Origin: Diphasiastrum complanatum | Lineage: Eukaryota; Streptophyta; Lycopodiopsida; Lycopodiales; Lycopodiaceae | Assembly: GCA_029204225.1 (NCBI GenBank) | Contig: CM055095.1 | Location: 10,191,253-10,253,252, forward strand | Direction of reading: 5' to 3' | Length of the DNA: 62,000 bases | Shown: piece after piece, positions 32,741-43,967 of the stretch | Layout: every line of letters starts with the position of its first letter | Position numbering within the stretch: position 1 is the stretch's first letter | The notes under the pieces: generated by a model | Told to the model about the DNA's origin: nothing | Seen by the model: only the letters and a program-made list of their open reading frames with translations | The model's database searches: none | Position numbers and translations under genes: made by a program

Positions 32741-34069
32741 TCATCTCTGATATGTCCGTTAATGTCAAAAAAAGAATTATTATCTATATTGTAAGCAGTC
32801 AAGATGATTAGAGATTTATCGGTTGGAGAAAGGGTAGTGGTAGTTCTAGGGCCTATAAACAAAGCCCTAGTTCGGGCATGATGAAAATCTGTACAATCAT
32901 CTAAACTGATGCTTGTATCATTAAAAAACACTTCTATATCCACCCTATTGATAGAAAATTGTTGACAATATAACTACCTTAATATTCATATGACATAGTT
33001 TGACTTTAAATTCTTGTCCCTCCCTAGTGACATTTTTCAATTGATCTAGAGAGGAATATCCCATTATCATTTTCATGTCCCACAGTTTCGCCATAATCTA
33101 CCAAGTGATGATAGATTGTGTAGAGTGTAACTTGACATTGACATTGGCTTGAGGTATATGAGTTTATGATTGATGAGTCATGGCATTTGACTAATGCCAC
33201 CTCCACTAGATATGCTAAAAAGTAGTCTAGGAAACCAGATCCACTATCTGAGAAACAAGTGACACATGATATCATCAAGAGAATAGATAGAGAGCCCAAT
33301 TAGTAAGAATTGGAACTATTCAAAGGCACCAACCAATCCAGCATGAGAGTCATGTCATTCAATGAATAAGCTTCTAAATGAGATAGGCTTGAAGTTTAGG
33401 GGCTTATATTGTGTTAATTAACATATATGTGGAAAACAAAATGATTTATGGGATGAATGAAATTAGTGAAATTAGAATATACTAAATAAAATAACAACAT
33501 TTGACATTGTGACCATGTTTGCATCCAACTAAACCACTTTCTTTGTTTAGCGATAATATCGATTTAACCACAATTAAGCTAGACATGTCCAAAGAATGTC
33601 ATCACCCTTTTATTATTGCCAAGTACTATTGATTAAAAGATGGCTATCCATTGAATTCATGATCTTCAACACCACGCATGAGAATATTCGCACATCAAAT
33701 TTAGCCCTTGCGATAGTTAGAGAAGTACATTGAGTTAGAGAAAATATATCTTCATGTACAACCCCTTTGGGAAAGGGGGGGGGGGTTGTTGTTACGTACT
33801 CGTACAATATGCTTGTACCAAGAATAAACAATTTATGTGAAGTTTGATCAATATAGAAAGCCTTGAGATTGACACCATTAGATATTGATATGATTCTTCT
33901 TGTAGCTAGACCTTTGGGAGTTTGGGAAATCAAGGAGTATAGAGAGGACCTCAGCGTTGTCCATGTTCTCATGTAGGGGCAGTGAGGGCCGTTCCCTTGA
34001 TAGGGCATTTTTGGCGAGACCATCTCCTATCAAAATAATTTCTATCAAATTTGGTTCCAAAGATTCAAG
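32741..34069. other. Stretch without recognised genes between two copia fragments
   Basis: No motif found. The minus-strand frames at 33613-34023 and 33878-34189 overlap each other, and only the last part of the second belongs to a copia integrase. A G10 run lies at about 33776. There may be decayed retrotransposon sequence I cannot recognise. Confidence 0.3.
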
Positions 34070-34919
34070 GCGTATTAATTCTCTTGCCAGTTTGATTTTC
34101 TGCATTCTCCTTGAATTGTCGAAACTTGTTGAAAGCCTCTGATTTCTACTTAATGAAGTAAACAGCTGTCCTTCTAGAAAATTTGTCAATAAAAGTAATG
34201 AAATACTTTACATCTAGAAATAATGGAGTTTGCATAGTTCCACATATATCTGAATGAACAACATCTAATAGACCTTCTGCTGCATGCCTATGGCTTGATC
34301 TAAAACGAATCCTAGTCTGCTTTCCAATGATGCAGCTATGACAGATAGGGAGATCAACTTTGTCGTTTGGATGGGCCAGATCAAGTGTTAGAAATTGTCT
34401 GGACATGTTCAATACATATGCACAATTCAGGCGGCCTTAGCGATGATGTCATAGTAATGCTTTATTGACAAGAATAGAGGATTTCAAGGCTTTATTAGTC
34501 TCAAAGTAACCGTTGTGCCAATCTATATAAGTATCCATGTCTCTTGCCAAGTGGAAGGATCTTATTGCTCCTATCAATAATTATGCATTGATCATACTCA
34601 AACTCCACCTTATGACCTAAATCTATAACTCTACTTACTGATAACAGGTTTGTAAAGAGTTTAGGAACATACATGACTTTTGATAGTAATTTGAATTGAT
34701 CATGCTGGAATCTTAATCTTACAGTACCTTCACCTTCGATAGTGTGAGTCTATCGTCACCAAGATGAACATACTTCTTTGTGATATAAGGCGTATAGGAG
34801 TGAAAGATCTCACGATGATTGGTCATATGTTGGGTAGCTCTAGAATCTAGAAACCAAGAATCATCCAAAAATGCCTTTTGGTCTTTGACCATAAATGCGC
34901 CTTCATCCATGTCGACTTC
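34070..34919 (-). pseudogene. Copia family X protease and integrase fragment
   Basis: On the minus strand, protease comes first (34919-34600: GAFMVKDQKAFLDDSWFLDS, then RATQHMTNHREIFHSYT, DSRAT instead of DSGAT). The pre-integrase zinc finger (LPICHSCIIGKQTR) and integrase core (LLDVVHSDICGTMQ, YFITFIDKFSRRTAVYFIK) follow at 34412-34146, with the tail EAFNKFRQFKENAENQTGKR to about 34070. It is closely related to the element at 21.8-25.8 kb. The upstream gag is missing because a CACTA terminus abuts the sequence at 34920. Confidence 0.85.
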
Positions 34920-34934
34920 CACTACTACAAAAAA
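34917..34934. promoter_or_regulatory. CACTA transposon terminal inverted repeat (one end)
   Basis: CACTACTACAAAAAA begins at 34920, the standard terminus of plant CACTA elements. It interrupts copia family X protease sequence six codons before the conserved MVKDQ. The preceding TTC (34917-34919) would be the 3-bp target-site duplication, but the opposite end was not found, so this cannot be confirmed. Confidence 0.75.
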
Positions 34935-35555
34935 TGATTATAGAGACGAAAGTTTGTGACGTTTATTTAGTAAAAAAATAATTGTCGCTCCACGATTACT
35001 ATAGCAACAAATAGATCATTTGCTATTTGTCACAAATAGACGTCGCTTTGCGATAGCATGATCATCACTCTACGACATAACATATTTGACGCTCGGCAAC
35101 ATTACAGTTTGCAACGAATTAGTGTCGCTTTTCTGACGTCTAGCGATAGTACATACTGAGCGATGTTTGGCACCGAATTTTTTTTATGAAAAAATGACGT
35201 TTGAGCAACGTTTCCAATACCATCGCCACACGACAATTAACCTAAGCAACATTTCAGCGACAAAAAAGCGATGCTTAACCGTCTCTTCTCTGAAATGTTG
35301 TCGGGTAGCAGACTGTAAAACCCTTTTGTAGCGATAGTTTGGCAATGATTCCTAAATGTTGCTAGGTGACGGACTGGAAGAGCAATGTTTAAGCAATGTT
35401 AGAGCAACAATTAAACGTCTCCATGTCTGTATTGTCGCCGGAGGACGCTGTAATTAATTTGCAGACTGTAAAACCCGAGGAATGGATTTTTAACAGCGAT
35501 TGTTTGGCGACGATTCTCGAATGTACCATCCCAATCAATGATTATGCCCATTATG

Positions 35556-36225
35556 ATTGACCCACAACTATCAATTTTGATTTGATGCTTTGTGGCTTCG
35601 CTTGCTAGGCTTGCGTTTAGATCTAGCCAAAGTTTTCATCCTTGTTTTTGAAGCCACAATATATAGTGTTGAATCTTGCAAGATGTGATCAGGTAAGTAT
35701 ATACATGGGTTGGAGCATTATTGTTTAATCAAGTGCAAATCGGTTTTCTCGTCAATGTATCGGTCTTTATTATATAAGAATCAGTGTTCTTGCTAGTAAA
35801 TTGCTCTAACAATTAGTTGTGAAAATGTGCTGATGGCTGCCATGTGACGATCCAACCATGGTGGGTGGGTGGTGGCTACAGAAATCTATTAATAATGCAC
35901 TTAGCATGACGAATGAGTTGACGACGATGGCTGAAAAGATCAGAGCATGATTCTAAATGAATTCAAATGAATCCAAGAAAGATCCACAACCATTCTATCT
36001 CAATGACTCGACCCACCTCTATAAATTTTGATTTAATGCTTTGCGGCTTCGCTTGCTAGCTTTCATTCGGACCTAGGCATATTTTTCATCTTAGTTTTTG
36101 AAGCCACAGTATATAGTGCTGAATCTTGCAAGATTTGATCAAGTGAGAGTATATATGGGTTGGAGCTACAATACATAGTGCTGAATCTTGCAAGATTTTA
36201 TCAGGTGAGAGTATATATGGTGGCT
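35556..36225. repeat. Direct repeat block inside the CACTA element
   Basis: The segment 35556-35723 is repeated at 36005-36165 (shared CCAC..CTAT.AATTTTGATT, TGGCTTCGCTTGCTAG, TTTTTGAAGCCACA, TGCTGAATCTTGCAAGAT). The last ~50 bases are duplicated once more at 36170-36220. It is non-coding and lies between the subterminal repeats and the end of the transposase gene. Confidence 0.75.
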
Positions 36226-36518
36226 ACAAAATTTGGGCCATCCGTCGTTGCTCTTCCCGACTGCTCTGTATCTACGAGCAAAAATTCTGACAAAATGACA
36301 TTAATTGTGTGATCACGAGCCTCTTGTGCACATTGGTGTGAAACTTTAGATATGTCTTTGAGAATATCTTTTATGAGTAATTACAATGAAATTAATTTAA
36401 TTACAAATATTTTAATAGAAGAAAAAGAAGAGAAGTGTGAAATGTTGTATAAAATGTTGAGATATCTAAACACAAAAAATCTCTACTAGCAACAATTGAA
36501 TATATTTTTTAATACAAT

Positions 36519-37505
36519 TCAATCAATCTCATTCGCAAACAATTCCTCATTTACATCATCATTGATATCTCGCCATTCATCTGAGTCAAGTTCTAAACAT
36601 AGTTTAAGCCTACGTATACATCCTGATATAGGTGCTTGCAATTCATCTTCTTGATCATTTGCATCACTTTCACACTCATCTAGTAGTCTAATTCTTTCAT
36701 GGATTTCAAACAGATGGTCTACTCTTGTTGGAAGATTAGAAGTATCATCACCAATATTCTCATTGATTTGACTTTCAGCCCTTACGTCATTGTCAGTGAC
36801 ATCCCAATTGTCATGCTCATTTGGCTCCACAAGATAATCAATTGTTTCTTCCTCGTCATTATGCAGATTCCCTTCTACATGATTTTCCATATCGCGATCG
36901 CTGTTGTCTTCTTCGTCAAGATCATATATTGTCGCATCTTCGAGCTCAATATTTTGGAAAATATTCTTTTTTCTTGTCTTTGTTTGCATGACAAATAGCC
37001 ACCTCGTATTTGATGGATCAGGATAAATGGCTGTGTACATACAAACAATACAAGTGAGTTGGAGAATGAATCTAGTGTGCTCAACAATCGATTTATAATT
37101 AAAAGTACCAGCGATTGTTACATGTCTACAATGAATTGGTAAGACCAATGTCTCATTGGAAGAGGAAAAGATCTTTGTTGAATCAATAGGATATAGTCCA
37201 TTTGAATCCAATCGTACAGTTGCATGTGGCCCTCGACATGTAATTTGAAACCATTCAACATCAAACAAAAAGATCTTGAAAGATGTATAGTCAACTTCCA
37301 ATATATCTTGTATGTTTCCAACATAGTCAAGGTCACTTTCAACCAAATTGGTATCCCTTGCACTATTGCGATTGGCTTGATGAAACCTTATCATCACCCC
37401 ACAATCGAATGTCGTTCTTTTTTTGTCGATGCATTCAATGCGAAAGTGTTGTCCACTAGACCAAAGAGCGGTATGTCGCCTATATTGCCATATTGAAAAA
37501 TGCAT
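36519..37505 (-). pseudogene. CACTA transposase C-terminal exon (DUF4216-like domain and acidic tail)
   Basis: An uninterrupted 328-codon frame. It opens near an acceptor (CAATATAG) with RRHTALWSSGQHFRIE, then carries FDCGVMIRFHQANRNSARD, DLDYVGNIQDILEVDY and FDVEWFQI, the DUF4216-like core found at the C-terminus of plant TNP2 transposases. It then has NETLVLPIHCRHV and LFVMQTKTRKKN, and a long acidic tail rich in D, E and N (LDEEDNSDRDMENHVE) ending CLELDSDEWRDINDD. The role of DUF4216 is not established. A homologous exon is at 53.9-54.3 kb. This exon itself is intact. Confidence 0.85.
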
Positions 37506-37584
37506 ATATCAAATAGCATATTTTTGAATAATGTGTTACAATGCCAAAGCAATTATTATAACATAATAAATGATGAGTCTGAGT

Positions 37585-38290
37585 TTAGAGACAAACATGC
37601 CAACTAAAACTGTGTGCAAGATCCCACTCCGAATTTGATATTTGTTTTCCACTCGCACAAGCATCATTCATGGCTTCATATAGCCAAGAAATGTTGCATT
37701 GATCTAGGAGCTTCTCCAATTCAGATGGAAGAGCCTGGGCCCTATGTGACCGACGCCAGTGCATTCTATCAATATTCCATTGATCTTTGGATTTTTTGTA
37801 TAAATCAATCCAAGATGACAATTCTTCTGTGTTGTATAGCATGAATGTTCAAACCTTCTTTCTCATGTACTCAACAAATTTAGCACATGTGTTCCTTTTC
37901 CTTGTGGAATGTTGTCTTGTTTGTTGCTCTCTTCATCACTATCATGCCACAATCTTGGAGCCCCTGGATTTAATTGTGTCAAGTACTTTGTAATGTAAAA
38001 CAAAGACTCTTGTGCCATCCAACCTTCTGCCATACTACCTTCTACATGGGATTTTGGACGAATAAAATCTTTTAGGACTTTCATAAATCGCTCTAAAAAA
38101 AACATCCATCTTGCACTCACAGGGCCTGCTAGCTCCACCTCATCAACAAGATGAACTAGTAGGTGAATCTGGATGTCCATGAATGATGGAGGAAGGCATC
38201 TCTTGAAAACACAAACAATCTCAATAGCTTTGAGATGCATGCACCCTATATCTTCTGTATTTATGTCTTTTGAAGATATCCATCTGCATA
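37585..38290 (-). pseudogene. CACTA transposase DUF4218-like region
   Basis: The frame 38240-37863 has CLPPSFMDIQIHLLVHLVDE, VSARWMFFLERFMKVLKDFI and RPKSHVEGSMAEGWMAQES, the signature of the DUF4218-like domain. A frameshift and a stop near 37855 separate it from the next segment (37842-37585: MLYNTEELSSWIDLYKKSK, RMHWRRSHRAQALPSELEKL, ISNSEWDLAHSFSW), which ends just before the DUF4216-like exon. Apart from that frame change the domain is well kept, so the damage may be recent. Confidence 0.8.
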
Positions 38291-38763
38291 TTCATCGCAT
38301 ACCAAAATAGAAATGCGTCAATAATATACATATACATGCGAAGCTCATTTGAATGTTGTTAAGACTCACGAGAAATACCTTGTAAAGGTCGACAATTCTG
38401 GAATAATGTTTCGTATATCTTCGGTGAAATATCCTTTCAATGCTACCAAAAAAACATATTGTCAACATAAATAGGCTGAAATATAATTGTTATGACATTT
38501 TATGCAAATAATCTTGATTATATGCATCACTAATTAAACACATCAAATACATATATCTGTATCATCTTGTGCCAATTGTGAGACTTTAATCCAGATAATT
38601 TGTCATCTACGGTAAATGCCCCTCATATAGACCGCATGTATCCAGTGGGAAATCGCATATGTCGAATAACTGCCTTTATATGTGTACTCTCTTCCTTCGA
38701 CAAAATCCACGGTGCATGAGTCAATCTTGACCTTGACTCTTGTCCATCTTTAGTCCGCAAGTG

Positions 38764-38946
38764 TCACATTTGAACAAAATCTTTTAGTTCATCAAGGACT
38801 CGTGCATACAAACCTTCTGACTGATTGAAGTGTCTCCATATTGACTCTCCCACATTTTTGAAAATGTGCATTGGATCCAATAAATGATTATTTTTAATGT
38901 CGTCCAATATGGGTGTATAAAATATGGATAACCTTTTCATATCCAC
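38764..38946 (-). pseudogene. CACTA transposase linker exon
   Basis: MKRLSIFYTPILDDIKNNHL followed by LDPMHIFKNVGESIWRHF, the most conserved TNP2 linker; the same motif occurs at 8-325 and 17.2 kb. A stop after the last shown residues (DELKDFVQM) and further short pieces to 38280 suggest introns or decay. Confidence 0.85.
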
Positions 38947-39049
38947 TATGGAAGTGGAATTCTCTGTTGCATTGTTCCATTTTTTTTCTCAAGCCAATCT
39001 TTACTCGTTAATCTTTCCGGTGGAGGGCGTGCCTCCACTTTGTCTCCTA

Positions 39050-39971
39050 GTCGACAAAAACGACTTCTACGAAGACTATGGTCGAATGTAGATATTTACG
39101 ATGATCAGAGTATATGAATTTCCTAATATGTTTTGCATATCATGCAGGGAGATTACTTCCACATATAGTACAAGCATGGTATCCAGAAGTAGAAAAACCG
39201 CTACACTCACCCAATCCGGGATAATCATGCATTGTTCACATAAAAAATACCTTTTAGTTCAAATTCGCGAGATCTGATAGGACGTGAAATGTCATATACA
39301 CGAATCCCTCTATAAAGAATTTGCAACTCCTTGACAATAGGCTCTAGATAGACATCCATGTTTTTTACCTTGTAACGACTAGGAATGATGAGAGGTAAAA
39401 GATGACCTTTTTTCATTGTCGTCCATGGAGGTATGTTGTAATTCACAAGCATCACTGGCCATGTTGTCCAAGTAGAAGATCGATGGTCATGAGGATTAAT
39501 ACTATCCATGGTCAACCCAAGTATTAAATGTCTTGGCTCTGTACGAAATATCGGCCACTCTTCTTCAATGTGTTTTGTGGCCATACTATCACATGGTGTT
39601 CTCATGACACCATCAGTGGATCTATTCCGAGCTTGCCAATCCATCAATTCGGCCAAGGACTCGCAACAGAACATGCGTCGGATGCGCGATAAAATTGGAA
39701 AATGACGTACAACCTTGGATGGAACTTTGGTTGCTTGCACATCTTGCCGATATCGTGGAGATTCACACTTAGGGCAACTTGTTTTTGATTCATGTACACC
39801 CTTGTATAATATGCAATCATTTGGACATGCACGGATGCAATTGTAGTCCATTCGAAGCATCGCCAATATTTTTTTAACATCTTTCCTTGAATTTGGAATC
39901 GTATTGCCCTCAGGTAATAGTGAACGTAACAACCTATGACAAATGCCCAATAGTGTTACAAACTTTGTCAA
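39050..39971 (-). pseudogene. CACTA transposase core (Transposase_21-like)
   Basis: An open frame of 248 codons. It has LLRSLLPEGNTIPNSRKDVK, CIRACPNDCILYKG and CPKCESPRYRQD (zinc ribbon), VPSKVVRHFPILSRIRRMF, AELMDWQARNRSTDGVMRTP, PRHLILGLTMDSINPHD, VNYNIPPWTTMKKGHLLPLI and VYLEPIVKELQILYRGIRVY. After a frameshift near 39230 it continues with MHDYPGLGECSGFSTSGYHA and CTICG (about 39230-39150). GLTMDSINP holds the conserved D of the GL..DG.NP motif, here with DS in place of DG. The catalytic role is known for the superfamily; activity here is doubtful because of the frameshift. Confidence 0.85.
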
Positions 39972-40019
39972 CTACTTAGTATTAGATAGAAACAAAAAAT
40001 ATTAAAGTTATATGAATAG

Positions 40020-40474
40020 TCACCTGAATAATGCATTAACACTTTGATTACTCCATTTGTACACAACTTGAAGATTTAGGATGAGCAAGCATGCTGACAG
40101 TCTAGAAACATTTGCCCCTTCATGTAAAGGAGTTGTAGATTCGCTTATCATGCTTGTATCACCTTCGGTTCTCATGTCTTCAACATTTTCTTGAGTTGTG
40201 AAGTTAGCTTCTTGTCTATAATTGTGTTGTGCATCATTTATATCGATTGGAGTGGTCTCATGAGGAGGATAGTATGAATGTATCAAATCTTGCATGATAT
40301 CATCTTCCGTTTCAAACAAATGATTGTGTTCTTGGATTGGAATGTCGTTTCGTTGGCTCGTCGATCGTCGACGAAAATACTGCAACGATGCTTGTCGCAT
40401 TTTTCGAACCATTTCCCTATGTCGTTTCGAAAACGCAGCGAGTCTAGGCCCTCCAAAATCGTCTTCGTCTCCAT
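40020..40474 (-). pseudogene. CACTA transposase N-terminal exon
   Basis: The frame 40412-40020 reads KMRQASLQYFRRRSTSQRND, then a stretch with DDIMQDLIHSYYPPHETTPI, leading toward the Transposase_21-like core at 39971 across a short intron-like gap. The overlapping frame 40474-40283 (METKTILEGLDSLRFRND) may supply the true start. The D-M-x-D-L-I-H segment resembles the N-terminal region preceding the core in TNP2 proteins. It is less conserved than the other exons. Confidence 0.5.
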
Positions 40475-40721
40475 AATATTATAAACGTTAGAACATCATG
40501 CAATATATAATACATGTTAATACATGAAAAATTACACCATTTAATTACAACAAAAACTATACCATTTAATTACAAAAAGACATTTTATAGCCAAAACCTT
40601 ACATCATTTATCTACAAAATAGAGTTCATTACATTTTGTTTAATAGATGGCAATGGACGATTATAGTCATAGCTAATGAATAATTCATCTTCAACTTGCA
40701 ATGATTTACAAGCACAAATTA

Positions 40722-40960
40722 TCACATAGGTACCTTTAACGAATCTAGTAAAACAATCTTCCATGCATTGTTATGCTCTTCAAAAATACAATTTGTTATA
40801 CTAGGAAAACCATAAAAACTATTAATATATCCTGCTATATTTCCAAATTTGAATGGCCTTCCATCAATGTATGTATACTTTCCACGTCCCACCAACTCGC
40901 CCTGCTCTTCTCTTTCTCTTGTGGAGCATGCATTTGAATGTAAACCATATATTTGCATCC
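40722..40960 (-). pseudogene. SET-domain-like gene fragment
   Basis: The minus-strand frame contains GRGKYTYIDGRPFKFGNIAG, YINS, ITNCIFEEHNNAWKIVLL and DSLKVPM. The pattern G(N)xAxYIN...NCxF/xExxxxxWxIxLxxL recalls the GN.A.FIN....NC.F... core of SET methyltransferases, followed by a stop. The HDY/ELTYDY catalytic end is not present. It lies upstream of, and on the same strand as, the CACTA transposase. The SET assignment is tentative, and a chance match cannot be excluded. Confidence 0.35.
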
Positions 40961-41239
40961 TCCAATAATGTTTGCATAAAGCATGCCAATCACCCCAATT
41001 GTACTAAGGGCCTCCATACACCATGACTACTTGGAGGCACATCTGGTGGATGCAATGGTGAAGAATGAACTTCTATTGTTGCTTTATCAGCATCAAGCTC
41101 CTCTTCTTCTTGCATATGGTCACCGCAAGGAATGGAAAAATCTCATTGGCAAGCAAGAGTGGCATTTCATAAAAGTACTACACATGGTGGGACTAGCACA
41201 AAAAACAGCTATATATTGCAACTTTTCCAATGGTTGAGC

Positions 41240-41612
41240 CCACATTCATCATAATACAAAATCAACGAATTATAGAAAATTTCAAAAAGCATGCAAATTT
41301 ATACAAGCCAATAGGCAATAGACATACAAAAACATTTTGTATATAACATGGAAAATATTACAAAGTATGGTTCTCCAATGTCTACTCTGTTTCTGACACT
41401 TTCTTAAGTGAAAATTTCAGCTTAGAGTCATGCAAGAGTTCTTTTCTTTTGTACAGATCCAAGACCTCATAGTTTTCATACTTACTCATATCAACATACG
41501 CAACATACAGTTCAAAATGTGATCATCTGAGCATGGAATTCACTGTCCATATTATAAAGGCTTAAGTGCAATAGCTTTCTCAATGAAAATTATTCTATCC
41601 ACCCTATTAAAA
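41240..41612. other. Short stretch with nothing recognised
   Basis: AT-rich and non-coding, between the SET-like fragment and the next gene fragment. Confidence 0.3.
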
Positions 41613-42416
41613 TTATATCCTCCAAGAAAAATGAGAAAGTGTCTTCATTACCATAATCATTGTTTCACCATGTTGAGATAACTTTGAATGAGCAACACTT
41701 ATCTCATTATTCTTGAAGAACTTTAGATAATGCCCCAGTGCACGGTCTCTTGAAAATTCTCCAATAGAAGATCTCTCATCAAGGTAAAGTGTTTCCTGAA
41801 AAGAAAAAATGAAAAGTAAATCTGACATTACAGATCTAGTACAAGACAAAATACAAAACTTACGCATTGTCCTTTGTCTTCCTCGATTACTTTCTCACCA
41901 TCAAAATTATGCCCACCTCTTGATGTCAATAAGGTTGGTGCATAGACAGTTGGTTTTGGAAAACCAAGCTGAATTTGAAATCTAAGAAACTCCTCTTCAG
42001 AACGAATATCATCTTCTTTTTGGTGTATTTTCTCAACAACCATAATCAAGCAACCATTTTTATTTTTATCTTTATTTTTATCGTCAACACCCGGGAGAAG
42101 ATTATCAGCATCATAATCAATTATATCAAGAAATTCATGAAGCTTGACGTTGCTCACAATGCAATGAGCCTCGGGCTCTTTGAAATCCAAAATATCCGAT
42201 GTGTCTGATAATGTCAAAAATAGATACACTTTTGAGTCTGTTCATTTTTTCGATGCAGACACCAATCACATGCTCAGGCTTCTTCTCCATAACTCCCTTC
42301 TCACCAGTAGTATAACCCATCAGACAGAGTAGTAGAATATCAGAACTCCAAAAAAATTCAATATTTCTCTCAGCAAACAAAGTAGTAGCATCATCCTTTG
42401 ACCAAGACATCCTCAC
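41613..42416 (-). pseudogene. Multi-exon gene fragment of unknown function
   Basis: Minus-strand segments: 42416-42240 (MRMSWSKDDATTLFAERNIE, FFWSSDILLLCLMGYTTGEK, MEKKPEHVIGVCIEKMN); 42229-41880 (CIVSNVKLHEFLDIIDYDAD, KIHQKEDDIRSEEEFLRF, GFPKPTVYAPTLLTSRGG); and 41867-41650 (LYLDERSSIGEFSRDRALGH, YLKFFKNNEISVAHSKLS). They read like consecutive exons of one soluble protein. The family is unknown to me. The first exon has a near copy at 51300-51400 on the plus strand, so this gene or fragment has been copied by some element. It lies on the same strand as the CACTA gene. Confidence 0.4.
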
Positions 42417-43005
42417 TCTTCCAAGATTTCTTATTTCTGATCAATGTTGGGGCCAGCACAATTTCAGCAAAACAACACATAAGCAATGCTTTTCAGTATA
42501 ACTCATTACCACACATAAGTACAGAATATCAGAGCTACAAGAACCACCACAACACAAAACGATCTCAGCAAGCCAGAGAATAGCGAGTAATTATACTAAA
42601 AATAATACGAGAAATCTCAGTTGGTGAGTAATAGAAACAGACGGGAAATTTGAATTGGCAAAAAATAGGTGATTAATGATGAGTAATAACTTATTACTCG
42701 CCCAGCTGTAGCATGCTAGATCTTAGGGTTCTGAGCACACTGTACTGATGGCAAGTAAAGTTATTGTAAAAATATCGTGATTTTACAATCGGTGAGTAAT
42801 AACTCAGTAGGCGAGTAATAGACATTACTCTCCGAACTGGCTGATGGTACATCAGGGTGTGCTCTGGCCTCTGGAAAAGCGGCGAGTAGTAAAAATGATA
42901 GAAAAGTGAAAAAAACATTGTTGGCATGTAATAAACCTATTAAAAAGTGAAAAATAGCAAAAAATGGAAACAAAAAATCCACTCCTAGGACAGTTAAGCG
43001 TCGTC

Positions 43006-43023
43006 TCCCCAGCAACGACACCA
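43006..43023 (-). promoter_or_regulatory. Gypsy-type primer-binding site (decayed)
   Basis: Read on the minus strand: TGGTGTCGTTGCTGGGGA, two transitions away from TGGCGCCGTTGCCGGGGA, the site of several plant Ty3/gypsy lineages. It lies six bases left of the copia LTR start, with no gypsy LTR visible beside it. Confidence 0.45.
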
Positions 43024-43028
43024 AAAAA

Positions 43029-43760
43029 TGTTGGACCAGATGGATGCCAGCTGATTACCAGCCAACTAGCGATCGCAATTCACGACCTACTTTCTTAGTA
43101 TAAATTGCTATTCATATTCATACAGTTTCATGATGATTATCAAAATTATTAGAATAAGCATTTGAATAGTTAGCTCTCTCTCTCTCTCAAGCATGCGAAC
43201 TTGAACACTCCTGAGCATTCTAGCTCACTTCTTAGAGTTGTTTTAGAGATTGCTATTGCGCTCCTGCTTATCAGCATTGCGCTTAATTCAGACTTTCATT
43301 TTAGCCGCTTGGAGATAGCATAGAGTACGCAGCTTTGATCCGCAACTTATTGTACTCATTACTTCTGTTACGTTTTCATACTGAATCAATATTATCCTTC
43401 ATTTCATCCAGTTTTCATCTGAAAATGTATGCGTTTCTTTATTTCTTCGTGACTAATTCGCGAACAATTCATGACTAATTATTTGTTTGATAATTTTCGA
43501 TGCTTGATTGTTTGGCTACATAATTTTTGTAGTACTGACGATTTCGAAGTTAGTTACTATAAGTTCAAACATGATTTCTATCACTATTGTTTTGTTTGAA
43601 ATTGATAGGTGTAGTCATGCATTTTGAAAGAGGAAGATAGTTTATTCCGCCATGCACGAAAAGTTTTCTTTCTAGACACTCGAATTATTTTCATTTGTTT
43701 CTTTTTCAAGTTCGTTTTCTTTTTGGGCTAGACCTATCTTCTATACACCACTTTTCAACA
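43029..43760 (+). mobile_element. Copia family X 5' LTR (plus-strand element)
   Basis: Starts TGTTGG, ends TTTTCAACA directly before a primer site. A TATA box TATAAAT is at 43099-43105. It matches the diverged minus-strand LTR at 25.2-25.8 kb and the partial LTR at 50.6-51.1 kb (GCATAGAGTACG.., GAACACTCCTGAGCATTCTAG). Length 732 bp. The left boundary is less sure than the right, because gypsy-type primer sequence lies immediately beside it. Confidence 0.7.
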
Positions 43761-43772
43761 TGGTATCAGAGT
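43761..43772 (+). promoter_or_regulatory. Copia primer-binding site
   Basis: TGGTATCAGAGT follows the LTR end CAACA directly; it differs from the initiator-Met tRNA site TGGTATCAGAGC only in the last base. Confidence 0.8.
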
Positions 43773-43967
43773 GAATTTCACTACTACTTTATCTGATTCC
43801 AACATGATATTAGAGCGAAAGCTCTAATACTTGACATCTTTCGCGATATCAAAAAGATATTATATTCTTTAACTCTTTTCAACCTTTATGCATCAGAGAA
43901 TTAATTTCCACTTGTTGGCATTACCACATCTTAGGGTCATCGATATAATCGACAGACTAAGTTCTAG

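Larger units (their letters stand above)
34920..40484 (-). mobile_element. CACTA transposon, 3' terminus to transposase start
   Basis: From the terminus at 34920 come a subterminal region (34935-35560) rich in GCGAC/GTCGC-type short repeats, where transposase is known to bind in this superfamily, then a duplicated non-coding block, then a minus-strand transposase gene readable in order from 40474 to 36519. The right terminus (expected ..TTTTTTGTAGTAGTG) is not seen up to 62 kb, so the element is truncated, rearranged or diverged at that end. This is the best-preserved DNA transposon in the window. Confidence 0.75.

Noticed and set aside
32572-32943. 123-codon minus-strand frame
   Set aside because: Antisense shadow of the copia linker and RT on the plus strand.
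43788-43800. CACTACTAC word as a second CACTA terminus
   Set aside because: It lacks the following A-run and lies in the copia family X leader, whose homologs do not suggest a transposon end.
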